Below, piece after piece: positions 47,501 through 54,116 of a stretch of DNA of 64,000 nucleotides; the stretch's first letter is position 1, and every line of letters begins with the position of its first letter. The position numbers and the translations under genes were made by a program. This DNA comes from Motilimonas eburnea (GTDB lineage: Bacteria; Pseudomonadota; Gammaproteobacteria; Enterobacterales; CBDFNC01): NCBI RefSeq assembly GCF_021295345.1, contig NZ_JAIMJB010000004.1, positions 62,001 to 126,000 of the forward strand, given 5' to 3'. The notes under the pieces were generated by a model. It saw only the letters and a list, made by a program, of their open reading frames with translations. It was not told where the DNA came from and did no database searches.

Positions 47501-47612
47501 GCCCTTAGCTGCCTACTATGCAACCTTTGATGATCAGCAAGCAGGTATCACCTATAGCCAATTGGAGGCGACCCTATGCCAAAACGCTGGCAAACCCTTA
47601 ACCAATCACTAA
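44505..47612 (+). CDS. PutA-like protein: proline dehydrogenase domain fused to a degenerate aldehyde dehydrogenase domain
   Basis: This 1035-residue protein has the PutA layout without the N-terminal DNA-binding domain. The helical arm is at about residues 1-230. The proline dehydrogenase barrel (about 235-490) has its flavin and substrate residues: AIQAYSKR, RLVKGAYWREDM, EFATHNPHT, GMGEPLY and LRRLL. The C-terminal half aligns with the P5C dehydrogenase domain of PutA but lacks its catalysts: the usual GQRCSA is AGQSPTS (no Cys), the ETGG glutamate is gone, and the NAD-site lysine and the glycine-rich end are changed. So it may oxidise proline to P5C but not P5C to glutamate. AGGAG lies six bases before the ATG. 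The next gene overlaps it by 37 bp. Confidence 0.85.
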   Translation: MLNVDDYFSPSILDRPLDALWHNLAEHYLCQEHPLILQMQNYACISSWEMSKTTQLAANIIARVRADKSQKSLAQAFLEEYNLSSQEGILLLCLAESLMRVSDADTLDSILRDRLSQINWAKHVKHSDSFLVNASTWALLLTGRLTPQPEQKMTVKQGVKHLISQLTEPIVRKALHKAINMIAEQYIIGSTIEQALATSVTQAQPKELSTELAFSFDYLAEAALINEQVQQAKHQYIQAIHHIAHHNRQHQRHDNISIRLSVLQPQFDYRYRQHAISELMATLLPLLELAQALDVGVYLDGETATRLELCLTVFERLISHSSLRGWGKLGIAIQAYSKRSLASLCWLAALAKKQQTSIPIRLVKGAYWREDMRQAQLNHLSDFPVFTSQAATDISFLCNARWLLSHYVTPYLKAEFATHNPHTVAALEVMAAQHPIKMQKVYGMGEPLYTIHPQPSLCVLAAFGPHHQLVPFILRRLLDFAAQPGFVPQLQSKQQPLSELIEHPIDKYATLSPAERPAPSAKETLFSINLPCQHTLNHWLQACAPFLSQVEECRSIIHHSGTLNPAHETQANAASMGQLACPHAIDTRYAHLHFASKADCELAVSAAQQGFDSGQKPPLEQRKHMLIEFSSTLVNHAPLLLARYMASTGQPIFAAETELRLAIKLFKQTLEQGIHLFDEQEVSLADPTPYHWQRQGRGVWLCCPEPTHPLITLLTQLAGALICANSVIVACCPTSASICSQLVRLLQQQGLAENGLQLIISDPSWTLPLPGSCMAKLNGISGSFTQEQRQQLNQINQDVNNKQQQAIKHNVMNMMIIDNSTAFEDLISVILTLAFDLAGQSPTSLKLICVEQDIADEFIYLLSNAMIELDIANHDLSQGCVGPLLNAARLDMFNQHAKQLSQQASLLRQTPMAHDLNGYYAPPYLFQVDDLQQINAEIKGPVLHLYRYSNSTLQPLLDELNRIQAKGYCSIHSRHQTRLRQLEHGILGRQLIINQNHSLPLAAYYATFDDQQAGITYSQLEATLCQNAGKPLTNH

Positions 47613-48328
47613 GCGATTGGCGCAATCAACCACAGCTAGAAAGGTGCCACATTTTTCGCCATTGGATGAGTGAAATCCCCGACCACTTAACCAAGCTACC
47701 ACTCACACAAACAGAGTGGCAAGCCATAGATCAAATCAGCCGAGCATGTGATTATTTCTGCACTATGGCGGAAATCAAGCTCATTCCCCGCTTAACCCAT
47801 CACCATGAGCTCATCACAACGCGTCACTATTACCAAGGTAAAGGGGTCTACTGTCTTGGTGAAATCCCACTACCCGAACAGCACCAAGGCAAACCTGCAT
47901 CCATTGAATTAGCCCCAGCTAAAATAACGCATTTCACCCTATTGGTGGCCAGTGCTATCGCTATTTTACTGTGTGGAAACGGGGTCTTTATGCATGCTTA
48001 TCACCCATTAACTAAGTGGCAAAAGTCTTTACTTATCTCTTTATTTCGGGCCTTACCCAGCAACCTATTCCAACTCACCTCTAGCCTAAGTTGGCACACC
48101 ATCCACCAACAGCCAGAAATTGTTGGGTCTGTGTATATTCCCCATGCTGAGCAGCAAGTTACCCAAGCCTTTCAGCGCACGTTATTGGCCCGTCAAGAGA
48201 CCTTAGTACAACAAGTCTGCTTAGCCCCCAAACAAGCTTTAGCCCAAGTATTCCACCCCGATTGGCTGTATCAGTTCTGTGTTGCTGTCAGTGTCAGCCA
48301 CACCAACCAAGATCACCCGTGTAGATAA
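47576..48328 (+). CDS. Hypothetical protein coupled to the PutA-like gene, weakly aldehyde-dehydrogenase-like
   Basis: The 250-residue protein starts inside the PutA-like gene (37-bp overlap, different frame) with GGAGG seven bases upstream, so the two are translationally coupled. Residues about 118-170 (LLVASAIAILLCGNGVFMHA ... SNLFQL) resemble by pattern the N-terminal cofactor-fold segment of aldehyde dehydrogenases (AAxLAAGNxV ... GVFQL), but no catalytic motif is present. From memory, Vibrio genomes carry a similar-sized gene after putA, often annotated as a P5C dehydrogenase. It may be an accessory or structural partner (inference). No putP symporter follows. Confidence 0.55.
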   Translation: MPKRWQTLNQSLSDWRNQPQLERCHIFRHWMSEIPDHLTKLPLTQTEWQAIDQISRACDYFCTMAEIKLIPRLTHHHELITTRHYYQGKGVYCLGEIPLPEQHQGKPASIELAPAKITHFTLLVASAIAILLCGNGVFMHAYHPLTKWQKSLLISLFRALPSNLFQLTSSLSWHTIHQQPEIVGSVYIPHAEQQVTQAFQRTLLARQETLVQQVCLAPKQALAQVFHPDWLYQFCVAVSVSHTNQDHPCR

Positions 48329-48476
48329 ATGACCCTAGAGCGAACAAGAAATACAAAATAGCCCCCGTAAAGTGAGCTGATCATAGGTTCCCTTCGTTAA
48401 ATCATGTTAGATTGATTAAAAAGACATTAACTCTTACTTTATTTATTGAATTTAATGACTCACAAGGATGTTTCCT

Positions 48477-49478
48477 ATGCTACACCCGTCAACAAAACTG
48501 GCCGCTCTGTTGGCCTGTGCGAGTTTTTTACCCCCCTCTTTCGCGCGCCCAATGGCGGACGAAGCGGGCTGGCAATTTACCCTAAACGTGAATGCTGGAT
48601 TTATGCAATCCCAATCACAAATAAGTACCGACAGTGATAACAAGGTAACCGAAGATCTGAATAACAAGGGTAAACAAGTGGATTCCGCCATTGTGTTTCC
48701 CCTTGCCAGGTTGGACTACACCTTTGACGACTTAAAAACACAACTCTTCATCGGTAATAGCCTTGAAAACGTCTCCCAAGGCCAGTTCCAATTAGAAGTG
48801 GGAGGCAAGCATCAATTGGCCAGTGGCAGTACCATCACCTTGGCTTGGATCCCCTTACTGCCCAGTTTTCAAAAAACCTGGCAAGATCCTTACTTACAAA
48901 ACCAACACCGCGATAAAACCGATCAAGATACACAAGGGTTACGATTTGCTTGGGAGAACATTGCAGGCAGCTTGTTTAGTGTTAAATATGGCTATGCCAA
49001 AAACGACCTCGATCATGAGCGTAGCGGCCAGAGCTTAGGGCTTTCAGCGCCTGAACTACGCTCGCTGGATCGCAACAGTGACTACCACAGAGGCAGCCTA
49101 GAAATGTTAGTGCCACTAGGCAATGGCTTATTCTTTGAGCCGGCCCTGACTTATACCCGTGGTGACGCCAAAGGGGATGCCATGAGTTATGACGAATATG
49201 GCACCCGACTGAGTTTAGTCAAACTGTATAACAAGCATAGGATCGCCGGGAACCTGTTCTACAGCCGCGCTGAATACGATCAAACCAATCCCGTGTTTAA
49301 CCGCAAGCAAAAAGACGACAATTGGGGTGCATTTGCATTTTACAGTTACAAAGCCCCCTTTAATTGGCAGAACGCGAGTTTCACCTTGTTTGGCGTATGG
49401 ACTGACACTCATTCCAACATTCGTTTTTATGAATCCGACATGTTTAGCCTAGCTGCGGGTATGGCCTACACATTTTAG
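48477..49478 (+). CDS. DUF2860 outer-membrane protein (copy A)
   Basis: This 333-residue beta-rich protein has a signal peptide (LHPSTKLAALLACASFLPPSFA) and a C-terminal phenylalanine (GMAYTF), as in outer-membrane barrels. DUF2860 landmarks are FIGNSLENVSQGQF, AWIPLLPSFQKTWQDPYL, KNDLDHERSGQ and FAFYSYKAPFNWQN. The start is ATG 48477 because AAGGA lies eight bases upstream; the ATG at 48468 overlaps that site. It converges with the kinase gene, overlapping by 4 bp. Its paralogue B lies at 53.0 kb. The function of the family is unknown; porin-like or channel activity is possible. Confidence 0.86.
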   Translation: MLHPSTKLAALLACASFLPPSFARPMADEAGWQFTLNVNAGFMQSQSQISTDSDNKVTEDLNNKGKQVDSAIVFPLARLDYTFDDLKTQLFIGNSLENVSQGQFQLEVGGKHQLASGSTITLAWIPLLPSFQKTWQDPYLQNQHRDKTDQDTQGLRFAWENIAGSLFSVKYGYAKNDLDHERSGQSLGLSAPELRSLDRNSDYHRGSLEMLVPLGNGLFFEPALTYTRGDAKGDAMSYDEYGTRLSLVKLYNKHRIAGNLFYSRAEYDQTNPVFNRKQKDDNWGAFAFYSYKAPFNWQNASFTLFGVWTDTHSNIRFYESDMFSLAAGMAYTF

Positions 49479-50770
49479 GCTTGAATTGGAATGGTTAAGC
49501 AAAAGCAGCAGCCAGATAATTGAATGGGCTGCTGTAGTTTGATTTCGCCATCATGCCATTCGCAAACCTTTTGCGCGATGGCCAAGCCCAAGCCATAATG
49601 CCCCTGCTCTCGGTTTCTACTGGCTTCTAATCGCACAAAAGGCTTAAATACATGCTGCCAATTGGCAACGGCGATCCCCGGCCCATCATCTTCTATGGTT
49701 AAGACCAAATGTGCACCTCGAACATAGAAGGTTAATCCAACTTGTTGCTTGGCAAAACGGACGCCATTAGCCACTATGTTCAGAACAGCGCGAGTGAGCC
49801 ACACCTTGTCGGCCATCAACTCAACTCCGTGAGTGTGGTTTATCACGACAAAATCCTTATTTTGCTGCTTTGCCAGAACCTGAGCTTGGCGTTCAATATC
49901 AACGATAAGTTCATTCAATGTTAATCGCGTTTGCTGCAGTTGATCACGCTTCTTCTCTAAACCGGCAAAATCCAAAAATGCCGTCACCATTTGCTCCATT
50001 TGATCTAAATCTTGCTCCATACGAAGCAGCATGTTGTCCTTTTGCTCAGGTGTCGGCGCATCAAGAGCGGCATCTACGCCAAAGCGTAAACAAGCTAATG
50101 GAGTCCTTAAATCATGGGACAGGCCACTGGCTAACATGCGATTCTCGGCGATTAACTGCTCTATTTGCGCCGCCATGCGATTAAAACTGCCTTCAATCCA
50201 ATGGATATATGAAAACCGGCTTTGCGGCACTCGGCTGGCTAGATTGCCTTTACCAAATTCCGTGGCCATCTTGTGGATCAAACTCAAGCGCCGAGTCAGT
50301 GGCAACAGCCACAACGCCATCAATAAGCCCGCGCCAATATAAAAAGCCAAGGTTAAGCCCAGATCTAAGGTGGAATGGCTGGCAATCTTGGGCAAATCTA
50401 GGTACAGCTGATGCTCTGGGTGGGCCACTAAGGATCGAACTAAATAAGGGCGTTGATCCGACTCTAACAACAAGCCCCCATCACCTTGTAACGCTTGCTC
50501 TAATTCCGGGGGCAAGGCGAGTTCATTAATATGGTGTAAGGTGATAGGCAATTGATAAAGCCGTTGCCAAGTGCTCACTTGCTCGGCTAATTTTAGCGTC
50601 GACAATCCCTCAGCTTGTTGAGCAAAGCCTTCCATTAAATCAAAATAAATTTGATACTCATTTTGATGGCTCGGCTCAGCGTCACTGTCTTGAAACTGAT
50701 CTAACGTCCAGCCCAAAAAGAACAAGGACGCCAGCGCCATCAGCACTAAACTTAAATAGAGACGGCGCAT
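49475..50770 (-). CDS. Sensor histidine kinase (HAMP type)
   Basis: The 431-residue kinase has two membrane helices (about residues 3-21 and 145-165) enclosing a periplasmic sensor domain of about 120 residues, a HAMP region, the H-box SHDLRTPLACLRFG with the phospho-accepting His, an N-box (NIVANGVRFAK), a G1 box (DDGPGI) and HYGLGLAI. It pairs with the regulator encoded directly upstream (2-bp gap; start at ATG 50770 behind GGGA). The neighbouring MipA/OmpV and DUF3019 genes suggest an envelope-related stimulus. Confidence 0.92.
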   Translation of the reverse strand: MRRLYLSLVLMALASLFFLGWTLDQFQDSDAEPSHQNEYQIYFDLMEGFAQQAEGLSTLKLAEQVSTWQRLYQLPITLHHINELALPPELEQALQGDGGLLLESDQRPYLVRSLVAHPEHQLYLDLPKIASHSTLDLGLTLAFYIGAGLLMALWLLPLTRRLSLIHKMATEFGKGNLASRVPQSRFSYIHWIEGSFNRMAAQIEQLIAENRMLASGLSHDLRTPLACLRFGVDAALDAPTPEQKDNMLLRMEQDLDQMEQMVTAFLDFAGLEKKRDQLQQTRLTLNELIVDIERQAQVLAKQQNKDFVVINHTHGVELMADKVWLTRAVLNIVANGVRFAKQQVGLTFYVRGAHLVLTIEDDGPGIAVANWQHVFKPFVRLEASRNREQGHYGLGLAIAQKVCEWHDGEIKLQQPIQLSGCCFCLTIPIQA

Positions 50771-50772
50771 GA

Positions 50773-51498
50773 CTATTCCCATGCATCAGCAACAAAGAGA
50801 TACCCCTTACCCCATACCGTCTTGATACGCTTTGCTTTTCCTTGGCTATCGCCTACCTTACGGCGTAAACTTGATACCAGCACATCGATACGCCGATCTA
50901 GGCCGTCATACTCCCACCCTTTCATGGTTTTAAACACGGTATCACGATCAAGGACTTGCCCAGCTGAACTAGCCAGCAGCCAAAGTAGCTCAAACTCGGT
51001 TGTAGTTAAATTCAGCTCCTTGGCTGCTAACTCGGCACGCTGTGATGCGGCATCGAGCACTAACGAACCAAAAATTAGTTGCGATTGATTCGTCTGCGCT
51101 GCGGGTTGTTCTGGACTTAATTGAATTTGCTGATGCTTTTGTAGCTCAGAGCGAATACGGGTCAGTAATGCACGGGGCCTAACGGGTTTCAACAGATAAT
51201 CATTGGCACCTAATTCTAAACCCAGCACTTCATCAAACTCATCATCGCGAGCCGTTAACATAATGATGGGCGCAGTAAAAAAGGTCCTTAATTGCTTACA
51301 CACCTGATGCCCATCTAAGCCAGGTAACATTAAGTCGAGCAATACCAAGTCAACTTGATGCTGTTGAATATAGGCCACAACTTGATCACCTCGTCCTAGG
51401 TGAGCAGTACTAAAACCTTGATTATCTAAATATTCAATAATCCATTGCGCCAATGAAATATCATCTTCTACTACCAAGATATGCGTTTTGTTGTCCAT
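50773..51498 (-). CDS. OmpR-family response regulator
   Basis: This 241-residue protein has a receiver domain with the acidic pair in ILVVEDDISLAQWI, phospho-acceptor Asp in LVLLDLMLPGLDG, Thr in IMLTARDDEFD and Lys in NDYLLKPVRP. A winged-helix output domain follows (TTTEFELLWLLASSAGQVLDRD, RRIDVLVSSLRRKVG and the wing KTVWGKGYLF). It is co-transcribed with the kinase downstream and with DUF3019 and MipA/OmpV upstream. Such regulators bind direct repeats about 11 bp apart; a matching array lies at 52881-52913. Confidence 0.94.
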   Translation of the reverse strand: MDNKTHILVVEDDISLAQWIIEYLDNQGFSTAHLGRGDQVVAYIQQHQVDLVLLDLMLPGLDGHQVCKQLRTFFTAPIIMLTARDDEFDEVLGLELGANDYLLKPVRPRALLTRIRSELQKHQQIQLSPEQPAAQTNQSQLIFGSLVLDAASQRAELAAKELNLTTTEFELLWLLASSAGQVLDRDTVFKTMKGWEYDGLDRRIDVLVSSLRRKVGDSQGKAKRIKTVWGKGYLFVADAWE

Positions 51499-51506
51499 GG
51501 CTCCCC

Positions 51507-51914
51507 CTAAAACAAGCGCCAGCGGCGCTTCTTATTCTTGGTTTTATACACCCAACTCACTTCCACCTGAGTGGATACCAAGGTATTGCGCTGGCCGTTT
51601 TTTATTAGGCTATATTGTGTGGTTTGTTGGCCCGTAAATTTAAACTTGTGCTCACCTTGCTGGCTATGCTGCCAACATTTCAGCACCTTCTCACTGCCTT
51701 GCTCAATGAGGCAATAATCCCCTTGCACCTTAGCCTGCCACTTAAACGTTAATTCAGCCAAACAGTCCCGGCCTTCACGCAGAGCCACACACTTCTCTGG
51801 TGTGACTTGTAGGTGGGGCTCATCATTTAATGACTGCGCGAGCGTCAACACGGGCACTAACCAAATCAATACGGAAAAGCCGGTTAACAACAGGGCTAGC
51901 GGGTTAAAAAACAT
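51507..51914 (-). CDS. DUF3019 exported protein
   Basis: The 135-residue product has a signal peptide-like hydrophobic N-terminus (FFNPLALLLTGFSVLIWLVPVLTLAQ) and the DUF3019 core LQVTPEKCVALREGRDC with three further cysteines downstream (YCLIEQ, KCWQ), so a disulfide-bonded periplasmic fold is likely. I start it at ATG 51914, overlapping the MipA/OmpV stop by 11 bp, with GGGG upstream; the frame extends to 51950, but that would add residues before the signal peptide. This family regularly sits between MipA/OmpV and an OmpR-type regulator in Shewanella (from memory). The function is unknown. Confidence 0.83.
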   Translation of the reverse strand: MFFNPLALLLTGFSVLIWLVPVLTLAQSLNDEPHLQVTPEKCVALREGRDCLAELTFKWQAKVQGDYCLIEQGSEKVLKCWQHSQQGEHKFKFTGQQTTQYSLIKNGQRNTLVSTQVEVSWVYKTKNKKRRWRLF

Positions 51915-52764
51915 ACTTAACCCCCATATAACCGACACTTCTAACCGCACTGCTGGTTAACGGGCTGTTATAAATACTGGGCGAGGCCACGCCCAATAAA
52001 GCACCACCATTAAACACCCAGTCTTCAGTGATGGGGTATTCCGCCACCAGCATAACATAACCACCAAAAGAGGTGCCCGGCTGGTATTGGGGGCGATAAG
52101 CATTGGCTTCCCCAGCGCTAACGCCGTAATAGTAATTGGCTAATCGGGCAGAGTAGAGATCGATACCTACGCCCCCGCGCATATCCCAGTTACCAAGGGG
52201 AATAGCCTTACTGACCACACTACGCCACATCCAAGCGCCATGAGCGGAGCCAACATCATTGACGAGCTCGGAACTAAAATCGACATATTGAAATTGACGC
52301 GCTATCTTCAGCCCGACATTAAAATCATCATCTCGTCGGGTGATCCCTGCTAACCACGGGCCGCTTGTTTTGGTATAGAGGTTACCGTTTTCATCAAAGC
52401 CCGAAATGTAGGTGCCACCGACCAGATCGAGCTGCCAGTCTTCTCCCTGCCACAACTGATAGCCCAAAAAGGCGCCACCGGGCAAGTTGCTGCGTTGCAC
52501 ATCGAAATAAAAGTTCTTGTACTCTAAAGAAAAATTAACATCAAAAAAGGGGGTTAGATTACGCTCTTCGGCAACCGCGAGGATATCATGACTGAAATCG
52601 ATACCCACACCGATACTCATATCCCAACGTAAATCATCCCAAAATGATGACTCCGTTTCAGGAGATTCAGGCGGGCTCTCTGCCTGCGCCAGCGCGGGCA
52701 ATATCAGCACGGCCAGCAACACGATAAGCTTGCTAAAGGGGGTTGCCATTGACTTCCATTTCAT
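51904..52764 (-). CDS. MipA/OmpV family outer-membrane protein
   Basis: The 286-residue protein has a signal peptide (KLIVLLAVLILPALAQA), an acidic linker and about twelve amphipathic strands. It ends in VGYMGVKYVF with the C-terminal Phe of outer-membrane barrels. MipA/OmpV relatives act as scaffolds for murein enzymes or as osmolarity-, drug- or antimicrobial-peptide-linked porins. It is the promoter-proximal gene of a four-gene operon ending with the two-component system, which may control it. Confidence 0.88.
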   Translation of the reverse strand: MKWKSMATPFSKLIVLLAVLILPALAQAESPPESPETESSFWDDLRWDMSIGVGIDFSHDILAVAEERNLTPFFDVNFSLEYKNFYFDVQRSNLPGGAFLGYQLWQGEDWQLDLVGGTYISGFDENGNLYTKTSGPWLAGITRRDDDFNVGLKIARQFQYVDFSSELVNDVGSAHGAWMWRSVVSKAIPLGNWDMRGGVGIDLYSARLANYYYGVSAGEANAYRPQYQPGTSFGGYVMLVAEYPITEDWVFNGGALLGVASPSIYNSPLTSSAVRSVGYMGVKYVF

Positions 52765-52880
52765 TTGGTAACTTCTGTGACAAGGATTATATGTTAATGA
52801 AATAATTTAATCAGGCAGTGAGCGGGGATAAATTGTAATAATTTGTAATGACCTCGACTCAATCAAACCAACATACGTAT

Positions 52881-52913
52881 GCGTTACCTACGCGTTACCT
52901 ACGCGTTGCGCGA
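52881..52913. promoter_or_regulatory. Candidate response-regulator operator: 11-bp direct repeats
   Basis: GCGTTACCTAC is repeated exactly at 52881-52891 and 52892-52902, and a third partial unit (GCGTTGCG) follows. It lies in the divergent promoter region between the MipA/OmpV operon and DUF2860 copy B. Head-to-tail repeats with an 11-bp period suit dimers of OmpR/PhoB-type regulators such as the one encoded at 50773. Inference only. Confidence 0.5.
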
Positions 52914-53026
52914 TTAGAGAACCTTTACTTACAATTATTGACGTTTTTCCCTAACTCTATGACAGATTTCTCCCTGTCCTTGCGTCATCTTAATCAACAA
53001 GAATGACACCATTAAAGGGAATAATC

Positions 53027-54109
53027 ATGGTTAGGCTAGCGAAATCAACAATCACTTCAACACCCGTTTTACCGACTGTTTCAACAGCTGTTTCAACAAC
53101 TGTTCAGCGCCACTCAAGATGGAAAACCCTCACCATTGGCGCATTACTGTTAGCGCCAACGGGGGCATATGCAGATTTAGCACAAGAACCAGGGTTTGAT
53201 TTTATTTTGAATCTTAACGTCGGAGTTGGCGAAGTCACGTCACAACAGAACACCAGTAAAGACAATGCGAGAACGGCTAGCCTTCAGAGCAATGGCAAAC
53301 GAGAAAGTGGCCTCAGCGCCTTTGTATTAGGTCGACTTTCCTACACCTTATCTAACAACAAAACGCAATTTTTCTTTGGTAACAGCGAAGACGATGTGGT
53401 GCTCGGAGATTTTAAGGCTGAGCTGGGTGTCAGCCAAGAATTTGATGATGGCACTGTGTTTACCCTCGCCTACATTCCACTGTTAGCGAAAACGCAAGCG
53501 TGGCGAGACCCTTTCTTGGTTAATCAGAAACGACGTAAAACCGACGTAACATCTCAAGGCTTAAGAATGCGCTTTGACAACTTGTTTGATCTGCCATTAA
53601 AGCTGCAATACACCTGGGCCCAAGCCAAATACGATAATGAGCGTAGCGGCCATAATAAACAATTAGATCTCAGCCGTGAGCAACAAGCCTTATTAGTGCG
53701 CGATAGTCACTTACATCAAGCCTATATAGAATATGCGTTTGAGCTAAGTGAAGGCCTTGTTATTCAACCTGGGCTGACGTACACCTTAGGCGACGCCAAG
53801 GGAAAGGCCATGAAATACGACTACATTGAAATGCAATTACCCCTGCTCACCCTGATCAACGAACGAAGCCACCTCACCACCAGTGTGTTTGCGGGTCAAG
53901 CTAACTATGACGCTCGCCACCCTGTATTTGATAAGGTACGCAAAGATAACAGCCTCGGTGTATTTGCCTTTTACAGTTACCGCGCGCCATTTGATTGGCA
54001 AAATACCACCTTCACGGCCATGGCGACCTACAATGAGGTTGACTCCAACATTAACTTCTATGACGAGCAAGGCATGGCTGCCTCTATCGGCCTGGCTTAC
54101 GCTTTTTAG
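53027..54109 (+). CDS. DUF2860 outer-membrane protein (copy B)
   Basis: This 360-residue paralogue of copy A has the same landmarks (FFGNSEDDVVLGDF, AYIPLLAKTQAWRDPFL, YDNERSGHNKQ, FAFYSYRAPFDWQN) and ends in GLAYAF. The start is ATG 53027 with AAGGGA upstream. The N-terminus is longer than in copy A: about 25 Ser/Thr-rich residues precede the hydrophobic signal segment (LTIGALLLAPTGAYA). It is divergent from the MipA/OmpV operon and shares its regulatory region, so co-regulation by the two-component system is plausible. It ends 7 bp before the convergent gene. Confidence 0.85.
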   Translation: MVRLAKSTITSTPVLPTVSTAVSTTVQRHSRWKTLTIGALLLAPTGAYADLAQEPGFDFILNLNVGVGEVTSQQNTSKDNARTASLQSNGKRESGLSAFVLGRLSYTLSNNKTQFFFGNSEDDVVLGDFKAELGVSQEFDDGTVFTLAYIPLLAKTQAWRDPFLVNQKRRKTDVTSQGLRMRFDNLFDLPLKLQYTWAQAKYDNERSGHNKQLDLSREQQALLVRDSHLHQAYIEYAFELSEGLVIQPGLTYTLGDAKGKAMKYDYIEMQLPLLTLINERSHLTTSVFAGQANYDARHPVFDKVRKDNSLGVFAFYSYRAPFDWQNTTFTAMATYNEVDSNINFYDEQGMAASIGLAYAF

Positions 54110-54116
54110 CCAGTGA

